Origin: Paraburkholderia panacisoli
Lineage (GTDB): Bacteria; Pseudomonadota; Gammaproteobacteria; Burkholderiales; Burkholderiaceae
Assembly (NCBI RefSeq): GCF_008369935.1
Contig: NZ_VTUZ01000018.1
Span: forward strand, 112,771-176,770
Direction: 5' to 3'
DNA length: 64,000 bases
This document shows, piece by piece, positions 53,530 to 61,948 of this stretch (position 1 is its first letter; each line of letters begins with the position of its first letter). The notes under the pieces were generated by a model. That model was not told the DNA's origin. It saw nothing but the letters and a program-made list of their open reading frames with translations, and did not search any database. Both the position numbers and the translations under genes were made by a program.

Positions 53530-53838
53530 TCAGTCCGCCGCCACCGCGAACTCGCTGTAGTACTGGTCTTTCTTGTGCAAGATCAGTTGCGCGAGAAAGT
53601 CTGCATCGTATGCGCGGTGAAGATGGCTGTGATACCGCTCGATGTATGCCGTGATGCGGGCCACTTCGCCACTGAATTCCTTCAGCATGTCGAGTGTCGC
53701 GCGGTCCCAGCGAAAGCGCAGACCGAGGTCGCTGAACGCGGCGTTGTAGGCGCTCAGATGAGCGTCGTCGGGATGGTCGGCGGAAAGACGGGCAGTGCCC
53801 GTGCTGGCGGTGCGAGATTCAACCGGAACGTGGTTCAT
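53530..53838 (-). CDS. 102-residue hypothetical protein in the LysR regulon
   Basis: I do not recognise a named family. The product is soluble, with a helical pattern and a His/Tyr-rich segment (YIERYHSHLHRAYDADF) that could bind metal. AGGAGGCCGATC just before the ATG at 53838 is an excellent ribosome-binding site. The promoter contains the 13-bp motif shared with the LysR/OxlT and panE2-like promoters, 67 bp from the start, so the gene is probably co-regulated with oxalate genes. Confidence 0.75.
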   Translation of the reverse strand: MNHVPVESRTASTGTARLSADHPDDAHLSAYNAAFSDLGLRFRWDRATLDMLKEFSGEVARITAYIERYHSHLHRAYDADFLAQLILHKKDQYYSEFAVAAD

Positions 53839-53904
53839 GATCGGCCTCCTGGGCTGCCAAGTGAGAGAACACGCTTGCAGCATAGAAGTACTGATAGATT
53901 TACA

Positions 53905-53917
53905 ATAGTTAAAGTTT
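53905..53917 (-). promoter_or_regulatory. LysR-type shared motif, copy 1
   Basis: ATAGTTAAAGTTT, read toward the gene as AAACTTTAACTAT. It lies 67 bp upstream of the 102-residue gene and recurs exactly at 60322-60334 and with one change at 54920-54932. Confidence 0.7.
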
Positions 53918-53934
53918 TATTGGTTTTTCATAAC

Positions 53935-54876
53935 CTACTGCTTATACACGCTCAATTCCCTGACGCGCGTGATCTTCTCGATCAGATCCGCGCCTTCTTC
54001 CATCAGGAAGCGTTTGAACGCGACCGCAACCGGCGGCAGGCGTTTGTTCTTGCGGTGCACGACGTACCAGTTGAGCATTACCGGGAAACTCTCGACATCG
54101 AGCACGACCAGATGCCCCAGCTGCAATTCGAGGCTGATGGTGTGCGCGGAGAGAAACGCGATGCCCATGCCGGCGATTACCGCCTGCTTGATCGTCTCGG
54201 TGCTTTTGATTTCCATCGCGATCTTCAGATTGGAGAGACGGCCGGCAAAGCCTTCTTCCATCGAATTCCACGTATCCGAGCCGCGCTCGCGCACGATGAA
54301 CGCCTCGTTTGCCAATTGGCTGAACTTGATGTTGCGCTTGTGGGCAAGCGGATGCGTGGGTGCCGCCACGATCACGTACGGGTGCGGCGCGAACGGCTCG
54401 TTGGTCGCGTCGGTTTCGTGCGGGGGGCGCACCATGACCGCGATATCGGTCTGGTTGGTCGCGAGTTGATGCAGCAGTTCTTCGCGATTGTGCACGGCGA
54501 GATTGAGTACGACACCCGAATATCGGCGCGTGAATTCTGCCAGCAGCCGCGGAAAGAAGTAATCACCGGCACTAATTACCGCGACATTCAGCTTGCCGCC
54601 GGAAACGCCCTTGAGCTGACTCATCGCTTCGTCGACTTCATGGAACTGCTGAATGATCGCGCGGCTGTAGTGGAGCATTTCAGTGCCGGCCGGCGTCAGA
54701 TAGATCTTTTTGCCCAATTGTTCGAAGAGCGGCAGGCCGGCATGTTCTTCGAGTTGCCGGACCTGGGTGGAAACGGCGGGCTGCGTCAGATGCAATTCCT
54801 CTGCGGCGCGCGAGAAGCTCAAGTGGCGCGCCACCGTTTCGAAGACCTTCAATTGCCGCAGAGTCGCATTGCGCAT
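53935..54876 (-). CDS. LysR-family regulator of the oxalate cluster
   Basis: This 313-residue protein has a LysR DNA-binding domain (LRQLKVFETVARHLSFSRAA and LTQPAVSTQVRQLEEHAGLP) and a periplasmic-binding-like effector domain. The start MRNATLRQLK at 54876 matches the family; an ATG six bases earlier is equally possible. It diverges from an OxlT-type carrier gene and its own promoter contains motif copy 2. Motif copies at three promoters suggest that it controls carrier, small hypothetical gene and panE2-like gene. The effector could be oxalate, by inference. Confidence 0.9.
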   Translation of the reverse strand: MRNATLRQLKVFETVARHLSFSRAAEELHLTQPAVSTQVRQLEEHAGLPLFEQLGKKIYLTPAGTEMLHYSRAIIQQFHEVDEAMSQLKGVSGGKLNVAVISAGDYFFPRLLAEFTRRYSGVVLNLAVHNREELLHQLATNQTDIAVMVRPPHETDATNEPFAPHPYVIVAAPTHPLAHKRNIKFSQLANEAFIVRERGSDTWNSMEEGFAGRLSNLKIAMEIKSTETIKQAVIAGMGIAFLSAHTISLELQLGHLVVLDVESFPVMLNWYVVHRKNKRLPPVAVAFKRFLMEEGADLIEKITRVRELSVYKQ

Positions 54877-54919
54877 TGTCATCGCCGATATATAAGCAAA
54901 TGTGAATCGACATAATAAC

Positions 54920-54932
54920 AAACTTTAATTAT
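54920..54932 (+). promoter_or_regulatory. LysR-type shared motif, copy 2
   Basis: AAACTTTAATTAT differs at one base from the other copies and reads toward the OxlT-type carrier gene. It lies 44 bp from the LysR start, the usual place for an autoregulatory LysR site. Confidence 0.7.
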
Positions 54933-55151
54933 TAGTAATTCAGCAATCACCCTAGCATGGCTCTGTATAAGGAAGCGAAATTGCCGGTGAAGTATGCGGG
55001 TTAACGCTCAGACGCCAAGCGTGGCGGACGAAACAGCCCGGCAAGTTTTTATGTCAACGCATTAATTGTCGGAATAATCGGCTTGCGGAAATCGTGATGT
55101 TTTGAGTTTGATGTTTTTTTAAAGAAGTCGAAAAATAAACAATTAAATCTT

Positions 55152-55236
55152 CCCGAATAGCAAGGCTTTTCGGGTTTAAACCATAAGGTGGGACACATAC
55201 AGCGCGGCGGGTTCCCCGAAGGAAACTGCCTTCGGG
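55152..55236 (+). other. Two leader hairpins able to form alternative structures
   Basis: CCCGAA (55152-55157) can pair with TTCGGG (55169-55174), and CCCGAAGG (55215-55222) pairs perfectly with CCTTCGGG (55229-55236). Because the arms are interchangeable, TTCGGG can also pair with the third arm. The element lies 43-127 bp before the OxlT-type start, in the expected leader. The first hairpin is followed by TTTAAA, a weak terminator tail. Confidence 0.5.
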
Positions 55237-55278
55237 ACGTTGACCGGCCGCACTAAATACATAGTGGAGACAAGGCTC

Positions 55279-56625
55279 ATGGACAATATCACCCAGCAAA
55301 CCCCGACTCGAATGTTTTGGAGCGGTCGTTGGTGGCAACTCGTTATCGGCATAGTGTGCATGGCGCTCGTGGCCAATCTGCAATACGCGTGGACGTTGTT
55401 CGTCGGACCGATGAACGCCAGGCATCACTGGGGCGAAGCGTCCATCCAGCTTGCCTTCACTATTTTCATCCTGACTGAAACGTGGCTCGTGCCGTTCGAG
55501 GGCTGGCTGGTCGACCGGTTCGGGCCACGGCCCGTGGTTGCGGCGGGCGCGGTATGCGCGGGCTTGTCGTGGGTGATGAATTCGTACGCGACGACGTTGG
55601 GCGTGCTGTATGCGTCGGCGGTCATCGGCGGGATTGGCGCGGGTGGCGTGTACGGCACGTGTGTCGGCAATGCGCTCAAGTGGTTTCCCGATCGGCGCGG
55701 TCTCGCCGCGGGTCTGACGGCCGCGGGCTTCGGCGCGGGCGCGGCGATCACGGTGATTCCGATTGCCAACATGATTACGCGCTCGGGATACGAGCATGCG
55801 TTCTTCTTCTTCGGCATCCTGCAGGGCGTCAGCATTCTGCTGCTAGCGTTGCTTCTGGTGAGGCCGGCGCTGCGCCAGAAAGCGATCCGCCCGAGCAAAT
55901 TCGCGGTGTCGAAGGCCGACTTTACATCGCGCCAGATGATCAAGACACCGGTGTTCTGGGTGATCTACGTGTCGTTCGTGGCAGTCGCGGCGGGCGGTCT
56001 GATGGCGACTGCGCAAATCGGTCCAATCGCGAGAGACTGGGGCCTCGCTCGCATTCCGATGTCGTTCCTCGGCATGACCTTGCCGCTGCTCACCGTCACG
56101 CTTTCGATCGATAACATCTTCAACGGCTTGACGCGTCCGCTGTGCGGTTTCATCTCCGACAAGATCGGCCGCGAAAACACGATGTTCCTGATCTTCATCG
56201 GCGAGGGCCTGGCGTTGCTCGGCTTGATGCAGTTCGGCAGCAATCCGTACGCGTTCATGACGTTCGCCGCGCTGATCTTCCTTTTCTGGGGAGAGATCTT
56301 CTCGATCTTCCCGGCGATCTGCGCCGATACGTTCGGCAGCAAATATGCAACGGCGAACGCGGGCACGTTGTACACCGCGAAAGGCACGGCGGCTTTGCTG
56401 GTGCCGGTCGCATCGGTGCTCGCCGCAGCGGGCGGCTGGAGTCTCGTTTTCATCGTGTCCGCCGTGATCACGATCGCCGCGGGCATCTCCGCGAAGTTCG
56501 TGCTCGCGCCGATGCGCGCGCGCTGGATCGAATCGGCCAACGAGCCGCAAGGCGTGCTGGCGGTCGCGGGCAACAACGGCAAGGCTTCACGCCTGAGCCA
56601 CTGGCCTGAACAGTCCGGGGAATGA
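55279..56625 (+). CDS. OxlT-type oxalate/formate antiporter family MFS transporter (2)
   Basis: This 448-residue MFS protein is a typical OxlT-like OFA member: helix 1 WWQLVIGIVCMALVANLQYA with WTLFVGPM, TCVGNALKWFPDRRGLAAGL in loop 4-5, and FWGEIFSIFPAICADTFG. The ATG at 55279 follows GGAGACAAGGCTC. It is divergent from the LysR gene, with two hairpins in its leader. Relative to the copy at 43712 it lacks a small partner gene and is distinctly different in sequence, so the two carriers may serve different substrates or conditions. Confidence 0.92.
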   Translation: MDNITQQTPTRMFWSGRWWQLVIGIVCMALVANLQYAWTLFVGPMNARHHWGEASIQLAFTIFILTETWLVPFEGWLVDRFGPRPVVAAGAVCAGLSWVMNSYATTLGVLYASAVIGGIGAGGVYGTCVGNALKWFPDRRGLAAGLTAAGFGAGAAITVIPIANMITRSGYEHAFFFFGILQGVSILLLALLLVRPALRQKAIRPSKFAVSKADFTSRQMIKTPVFWVIYVSFVAVAAGGLMATAQIGPIARDWGLARIPMSFLGMTLPLLTVTLSIDNIFNGLTRPLCGFISDKIGRENTMFLIFIGEGLALLGLMQFGSNPYAFMTFAALIFLFWGEIFSIFPAICADTFGSKYATANAGTLYTAKGTAALLVPVASVLAAAGGWSLVFIVSAVITIAAGISAKFVLAPMRARWIESANEPQGVLAVAGNNGKASRLSHWPEQSGE

Positions 56626-56655
56626 CATGAGTGGCACGCGCGCGTCAGTCTCGTC

Positions 56656-57603
56656 ATGAACGTATCGTTGCAGCAGCTCAAGGTGTTTGTCGCCGTCGCG
56701 CGTGAGCGGAGTTTCACGCGCGCGGCGCGCGAGTTCGATTTGACGCAGTCGGCAGTGAGCCGCTGTGTGCGCGAACTCGAAGACGCCGTTGAGTTGAAAC
56801 TGTTCGACCGCACCACACGCCAGGTTCAATTGACGAATGCGGGCGCGAGTCTGGAGCGAAGAATCGGCCGCTTGCTCGACGAAATCGAATTGACTTTGCT
56901 CGCCGAGCGCACGGCTTACGACGGACATACCGGCGTCGTGGTGCTGGCGAGCAATCCGGTGTTGTCGTCGGGCTGGGTTGCGCAGGCGCTTGCACGCTGC
57001 GCGTCGGCGTTTCCCGAGTTGGTCGTGTCCGTCAGGGATCAGTCGCAAAGCGCCGTGCTCGCGAGTGTGGAACACGGTGAGGTGGACTTCGGCGTGATAT
57101 CGCTGGCCGAACCGTTCGACCACGATTTGCTGCACGCGCAAGTGGTCTTCACGACGCCGCTGCACGCGGTGATCACGCCCACACATCCGTTGGCCCGGCA
57201 CGACAGCATTGCGTGGCGCGCGCTGCGCGAATGGGGGATCATCACGCTGAATGCGGACACGGGTGTTCGCGCGGCGCTCGACCTTGCGTTCAACGCGAAT
57301 GAATTGAAGCGGCGGCCGTTGCAGGAACTTGGCCATGTCGCCGCAGTGTCGCGAATGGTCGAGTTGGGCCTTGGCGTCGGCGTGTTGCCGGTCGATGCGC
57401 ATTGGCCGTCGCCGGGTGAAGCGCTAGTGAGCCGGCCTCTGGTTCCGGAAGTGACCGTCGCCACGTTGCTGGTGCATCGCCGGAATCGTTCCCTTCGACC
57501 GAATGCTGCCGCGGCCTGGACGCAGTTCGCCGCGCCGTCTGCGTCACAATCAGTCTCGCGCACGGCCGTTGCGCAAAGCCGAACCGTCTTGCACGAGCCT
57601 TAG
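56656..57603 (+). CDS. LysR-family regulator (second)
   Basis: This 315-residue protein has the LysR helix-turn-helix (LQQLKVFVAVARERSFTRAA, FDLTQSAVSRCVRELEDAVE) and an effector domain. It lies 30 bp after the OxlT-type gene and 79 bp before the aldehyde dehydrogenase gene on the same strand, so it may be transcribed with either. Its target is most likely the dehydrogenase gene. No motif of the first LysR set was found here. Confidence 0.9.
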   Translation: MNVSLQQLKVFVAVARERSFTRAAREFDLTQSAVSRCVRELEDAVELKLFDRTTRQVQLTNAGASLERRIGRLLDEIELTLLAERTAYDGHTGVVVLASNPVLSSGWVAQALARCASAFPELVVSVRDQSQSAVLASVEHGEVDFGVISLAEPFDHDLLHAQVVFTTPLHAVITPTHPLARHDSIAWRALREWGIITLNADTGVRAALDLAFNANELKRRPLQELGHVAAVSRMVELGLGVGVLPVDAHWPSPGEALVSRPLVPEVTVATLLVHRRNRSLRPNAAAAWTQFAAPSASQSVSRTAVAQSRTVLHEP

Positions 57604-57682
57604 GGTCGGCCTCGATTGCTGGCGCTTCTGTTCAGTTGCCTCCGCCAGCAGTCCGCCACGTAACATCCACTCAAGGAGCTTC

Positions 57683-59137
57683 ATGATGGAAACTGAAACC
57701 GACCTCAGACACCATGATTTGCTGATCGACGGCAAGCGCCTGCCGCCCGGCACCGGCGAGTATTCCGTCGACATCAACCCCGCCACCGAAGAACCGATCG
57801 CGCTGGTGGCCCAAGGCAGCGCCGCTGACGTGGATACGGCAGTGCAGGCGGCACGCGCCGCGCTGAAGGTGTGGAACTCGATCCGCGCGGCCGAGCGCGG
57901 CCGCATTCTGGCGCGGCTCGCGGGCCTGATGCGCGACAATCTCGACGAACTCGCCGCACTCGAAAGTCTCGACGCCGGCAAGCCGATTGCCGCTGTGATG
58001 CGCCAGGACATTCCAGCCGCGATAGATACGCTCGAATACTACGCAGGCTGGTGCGACAAGATCAACGGTCAGGTGGTGCCGGCGCGCCCCGATGCGCTGA
58101 CGTACACGGTGCGCGAGCCGGTGGGCGTGGTTGCCGCGATCGTGCCGTGGAATTTCCCGCTGATGATCGGCATGTGGAAGATCGCGCCGGCCCTCGCATG
58201 CGGCTGCACGCTGATCGTCAAGCCCGCCGAAATCACGCCGCTTACCGCGTTGCGCATCGGCGAGCTGGCGCTCGAAGCGGGCGTACCTCCCGGAGTACTG
58301 AATATCGTCACCGGCAAGGGGCGTGTGGTCGGCGATGCGCTGGTGGCTCACCCGGGCGTCGACAAAGTGACGTTTACGGGCTCGCCGTCGGTCGGGCGCG
58401 GCATTTTGCAAGGCGCCGCCGTCAACTTCAAACGCGTCACGCTGGAGCTCGGCGGCAAGTCGGCGAACCTGATCTTCCCGGATGCGAATCTCGACAATGC
58501 GGTGCGCGCCGCGGCCTCGGGCATTTTCTTCAATACCGGCCAGGTGTGTTCGGCAGGTTCGCGCATCCTCGCGCATCGCGACGTGTACGACGAAGTGGTC
58601 GAGCGCCTCGCCGCGCGCGCGAAGTCGATCAAGATCGGCGATCCGTCGGCGCGTGAAACGTCGATGGGTCCACTCATCTCCGCCGCGCAGATGAAAACCG
58701 TGCTCGGCTATGTCGAAGCGGGAAGAGCCGAAGGCGCATCGCTCGTGACCGGCGGTTCGCGGATCGGCGATCGCGGCTTCTTCGTCGAGCCGACGGTGTT
58801 CGCCAACGTCGAACACGAAATGCGCATTTCGCAGGAAGAGATTTTCGGTCCGGTTGCCAGCGTGATTCGCTTCGACGACGAAGCCGATGCGCTCAGGATT
58901 GCCAATGGTACGTTGTACGGCCTTGCGGCCGGGGTGTGGAGCGCGGACATCGGACGGGTGCACAGGGTGGCGCGGGACCTGAAGGCGGGAACCGTGTGGA
59001 TCAATACCTACGGCTATACCGACGTGCGTCTGCCGTGGGGCGGGGCCGGCGACTCGGGCTTCGGCCGCGAGCATGGCGACGTCGCGATTGAAAACTTCAC
59101 CGAGCCGAAGGCGGTGTGGCTGGCGATCGATCAATAG
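57683..59137 (+). CDS. NAD(P)-dependent aldehyde dehydrogenase
   Basis: This 484-residue enzyme is a complete ALDH: Asn in PWNFPLMIGMWK, catalytic Glu in LELGGKSANLIF and catalytic Cys in FNTGQVCSAGSRIL. It resembles betaine-aldehyde-type dehydrogenases in length and motifs. In the oxalate locus it could oxidise glycolaldehyde, glyoxal or a related C2 aldehyde, but this is inferred from context. AAGGAGCTTC precedes the ATG at 57683; a second ATG at 57686 is in frame. It is followed by a strong terminator. Confidence 0.9.
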   Translation: MMETETDLRHHDLLIDGKRLPPGTGEYSVDINPATEEPIALVAQGSAADVDTAVQAARAALKVWNSIRAAERGRILARLAGLMRDNLDELAALESLDAGKPIAAVMRQDIPAAIDTLEYYAGWCDKINGQVVPARPDALTYTVREPVGVVAAIVPWNFPLMIGMWKIAPALACGCTLIVKPAEITPLTALRIGELALEAGVPPGVLNIVTGKGRVVGDALVAHPGVDKVTFTGSPSVGRGILQGAAVNFKRVTLELGGKSANLIFPDANLDNAVRAAASGIFFNTGQVCSAGSRILAHRDVYDEVVERLAARAKSIKIGDPSARETSMGPLISAAQMKTVLGYVEAGRAEGASLVTGGSRIGDRGFFVEPTVFANVEHEMRISQEEIFGPVASVIRFDDEADALRIANGTLYGLAAGVWSADIGRVHRVARDLKAGTVWINTYGYTDVRLPWGGAGDSGFGREHGDVAIENFTEPKAVWLAIDQ

Positions 59138-59160
59138 CGCCGGTAGCGGAGTCAACGAGA

Positions 59161-59195
59161 AAAAGGATCGAACGCGTACAGCGTTCGATCCTTTT
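59161..59195. terminator. Bidirectional intrinsic terminator
   Basis: AAAAGGATCGAACGC pairs perfectly with GCGTTCGATCCTTTT around GTACA. Its T-run on one side and A-run on the other let it end both the aldehyde dehydrogenase transcript and the leftward panE2-like transcript. Confidence 0.92.
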
Positions 59196-59241
59196 CTATC
59201 GCGGCAAATGCCACGAACAACGGAACGTCGCGACGCTCCGC

Positions 59242-60219
59242 TCAATCGCCCTGCAATGCCATCCGCTCACGCAGCTTGATCAGCGCAAGCACCACGTCGA
59301 TGGTGGGCGTCGGCTCGGCGACGAGGCGGCCCATTTCCTGTACTACCGTCAACAGCGGATCGATTTCCATCGGGCGGCGATTTTCCAGGTCGACCAGCGT
59401 CGATGTCTTATGCGCGCCGACCGCGCCCGCGCCATCGATCCGCTTTTCCACATCGACCCGAAAGTGCACGCCGAATTGTTCGGCAATGCGCTTTGCTTCG
59501 AGCATCATCGTGCGTGATACCGCGCGCGTGCCCGGGTCGCTGGTGAGCACGTCGAGCGTGGCATGCGTCAAGGCGCTGATCGGGTTGAAGCACAGATTGC
59601 CCCACAGCTTGAGCCAGATTTCGTCGCGGATGTTGTCGCGAATCGGCGCATCGAAACCTGCCGCCTGCATGATTTCGTGCAACTGCTGAATGCGGGGCGT
59701 GCGTTCGCCGCTCGGCTCGCCGATCGGAAATTTCTTGCCGTACACATGCTTGATGACACCCGGCTCGACGATCTCCGCAGCGGGATACAGCACGCAGCCG
59801 ATCGCCCGTTCGGGACCGAGCTTGGTCCATTGAGTGCCGTCCGGGTCGACGCTTGCGAGGCGCGTGCCCGCGAAGCGTCCGCCGTGTTGATGGAAGTACC
59901 AATAGGGAATGCCGTTGACACCGGTGACGATCGCCGTGTGCTTGCCGAGCAGCGGCTGCATCGCATCGACCACGCCGGGCAGCGAATGCGCCTTCAGCGT
60001 GATGATCACGAAGTCCTGTACGCCGAGTTCGCGCGGGTCCGACGTGCAGCGAACCGGCGCGCTGAAAGTCTCGCCGTCCATGATCAGACGCGCGCCATGT
60101 TCGCGCATGGCCGCCAGATGTGCGCCGCGCGCGATGAAACTCACGTCCGCGCCGGCGCGTGCGAGTTGCACGCCCATCAAACCGCCAATTGCTCCCGCTC
60201 CGAAGATACAGATCTTCAT
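59242..60219 (-). CDS. PanE/ApbA-family reductase, candidate oxalyl-CoA reductase (PanE2-like)
   Basis: This 325-residue protein belongs to the 2-dehydropantoate 2-reductase family: Rossmann motif MKICIFGAGAIGGLMG, Lys in FVIITLKAHSL, and the catalytic Lys/Asn pair in KLWGNLCFNPISALT. In Methylobacterium extorquens the homologue PanE2 beside oxc and frc reduces oxalyl-CoA to glyoxylate with NADPH. The location in an oxalate locus and the LysR-type motif in its promoter favour that role over pantothenate synthesis. Direct proof is lacking; true ketopantoate reductase remains possible. Confidence 0.85.
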   Translation of the reverse strand: MKICIFGAGAIGGLMGVQLARAGADVSFIARGAHLAAMREHGARLIMDGETFSAPVRCTSDPRELGVQDFVIITLKAHSLPGVVDAMQPLLGKHTAIVTGVNGIPYWYFHQHGGRFAGTRLASVDPDGTQWTKLGPERAIGCVLYPAAEIVEPGVIKHVYGKKFPIGEPSGERTPRIQQLHEIMQAAGFDAPIRDNIRDEIWLKLWGNLCFNPISALTHATLDVLTSDPGTRAVSRTMMLEAKRIAEQFGVHFRVDVEKRIDGAGAVGAHKTSTLVDLENRRPMEIDPLLTVVQEMGRLVAEPTPTIDVVLALIKLRERMALQGD

Positions 60220-60321
60220 GATGCCGCTCCCGTGACTGTGAAAAGTCGCTTGCCCGCTGCCGCAGACGCCGTGCGCGGCAGCAGGTCACTGTCCGAGCAT
60301 AAAGGGGCGGGACGAATGCAG

Positions 60322-60334
60322 ATAGTTAAAGTTT
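60322..60334 (-). promoter_or_regulatory. LysR-type shared motif, copy 3
   Basis: ATAGTTAAAGTTT is identical to the copy at 53905-53917 and has the same orientation relative to its gene. It lies about 103 bp upstream of the panE2-like start. Confidence 0.7.
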
Positions 60335-60429
60335 CTCGGCCAAAGCATTAGTGATCGTTTATGGAAGAGGGGCCGGGGACACATGGGGGCAGAGCGGTTC
60401 AGCGCTGATCTAATTTGCCTTGCGCAGCC

Positions 60430-61062
60430 TCACCCCCGCCTCACCAACAAAAAACTCACGCCGATCGCCGCCAGAAACCCGCCGCAAACGCGATTGAACC
60501 ACCGCCGAACCTTCGCGCGCACCAGCCATTTCCCGAGATGCATCCCCGCCCACGAATACAGCGCGACCGCCACCCATTCGAGCACCAGGAAGCTCGCGCC
60601 GAGCACCGCGAACTGCGCCAGTATCGGCTTCGCGACATCGACGAATTGCGGCAGGAACGCGGTGAAGACCAGAATCGCTTTCGGGTTGCCCGCGGCGACG
60701 AGAAACTCCTGCCGCGCGATTCGTCCGAGCGAAGCGTCCTGCGGTTGCGAGGTGTCGATTGCCGGCGCATCGCTGCGCCATAGTTGAATGGCCAGCCAGA
60801 TCAGATACGCGGCGCCGGCCAGTTTGATCGCCAAAAAGAACCACTCCGACGCATGCAATACGACGGCGAGTCCGGTTGCGGCGAGCACCAGCATCATCGC
60901 GAATGCGACCAGCCGGCCCGTGCCGCCGACGAATGCCGTCATGAAACCATGCCGCGCCGCCACGTTGATCGACAGGAGGTTGTTGGGCCCGGGGGCGAGG
61001 TTGATCGCGAAACAGGCGGGCAAGAAGAATAGCCAGGCAGTGAGGGACATGATGATTTGCAA
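60430..61062 (-). CDS. LysE/RhtB-family amino acid exporter (1)
   Basis: This 210-residue protein has six helices and the LysE/RhtB opening LAPGPNNLLSINVAARHGFM, with later FLVAAGNPKAILVFTAFLPQF. Such proteins export amino acids such as threonine, homoserine or leucine from the cytosol. It lies downstream of the lipoprotein gene on the same strand with a hairpin between. The substrate is unknown. Confidence 0.9.
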   Translation of the reverse strand: MQIIMSLTAWLFFLPACFAINLAPGPNNLLSINVAARHGFMTAFVGGTGRLVAFAMMLVLAATGLAVVLHASEWFFLAIKLAGAAYLIWLAIQLWRSDAPAIDTSQPQDASLGRIARQEFLVAAGNPKAILVFTAFLPQFVDVAKPILAQFAVLGASFLVLEWVAVALYSWAGMHLGKWLVRAKVRRWFNRVCGGFLAAIGVSFLLVRRG

Positions 61063-61085
61063 CGTGAACGTAGGATTCTGAAGAA

Positions 61086-61106
61086 TCGCGCCGCAAGACG
61101 GCGCGA
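61086..61106 (-). terminator. Short GC-rich hairpin, possible weak terminator
   Basis: TCGCGCCG and CGGCGCGA form a perfect 8-bp stem around CAAGA. Leftward it is followed by TTCTTC, a poor T-run. It lies between the lipoprotein stop and the LysE-type start. Confidence 0.4.
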
Positions 61107-61171
61107 CACGTCTAACCGGATTGTAGCGAAGACCGTCTGTCGCAATGTCGGCAGCTTCAACGCCGGTGCGT

Positions 61172-61714
61172 TCAATTCACGGCTTTGACGAACCCCGGAT
61201 CGCCAATCAACGCGTCGACGCTCAGCTTCACCGTATCTTCAATCGCGATGATGCTATTGGTGAATTTCGGCGACTGCTGTTTCACTGTCTTCGTGGTCGA
61301 GAACACGACTTTGCGAGTCGCGGTATCGGTGACCACGTAGCGCATCTTCAACGTCCAGAAGGCCGGCGACCGCGCGTCGTCGACTGTGAACGTTTCGATG
61401 CTGCCGCTGAGCACGCGCTTGCCGTCGTCGATGTGAAAGCCCGCAATCTGCAAACTGCGCGCGACACTGTTGCGCACGGTTACCGCAACATCGTCTTTGA
61501 GGACGATGCCGGTCATCGCCGTGTTTTCGATGCGATTCGGCGAAACTTGTCCTCCGCGAGCGGGCAAGTAGGCGAAGTCGCGAGTCGGGGCAACGCTGAG
61601 CCAGCCGGTAGGATGCGCGTTCGCGCGCGGCGCGCTGCTGTTCAGGCCGAACCACGACCATGAGCACGCGGACAGCAGCAACGGCAGCGCGACGGCGCCG
61701 CAACCCTTGAGCAT
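61172..61714 (-). CDS. YajG-like lipoprotein
   Basis: This 180-residue protein has a lipoprotein signal peptide, MLKGCGAVALPLLLSACSW, with lipobox LLSAC and cysteine at residue 17, so it should be a lipid-anchored envelope protein. The body follows the YajG pattern with a GFHIDDGKRVLSGSIETFTV segment and alternating beta strands. The start at 61714 was chosen because a longer frame upstream is low-complexity. Function is unknown. The next residue after Cys is Ser, consistent with outer-membrane sorting. Confidence 0.8.
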   Translation of the reverse strand: MLKGCGAVALPLLLSACSWSWFGLNSSAPRANAHPTGWLSVAPTRDFAYLPARGGQVSPNRIENTAMTGIVLKDDVAVTVRNSVARSLQIAGFHIDDGKRVLSGSIETFTVDDARSPAFWTLKMRYVVTDTATRKVVFSTTKTVKQQSPKFTNSIIAIEDTVKLSVDALIGDPGFVKAVN

Positions 61715-61948
61715 GGTGGAGCTCAACGGTGCGCGCGCGGCGCTGGTCGAGCGCGGCAAAGCCAGGCCCGGTTGCGGCGACTCAGGCGCTGTGCTGGAAA
61801 AAGCGGCAGTCGAGGTCAGAGGCGTAGCCCTTTTCAATGGAGTCAACTCTGTAGAGAACAGCATGGTAACAGCGAGCCGGGCCCATGGGCGTCCCGAGCG
61901 AGGCACGCGTCGAAGTCCAGCGGCGCTCGTGCCGATGCTCCCGCTTCC

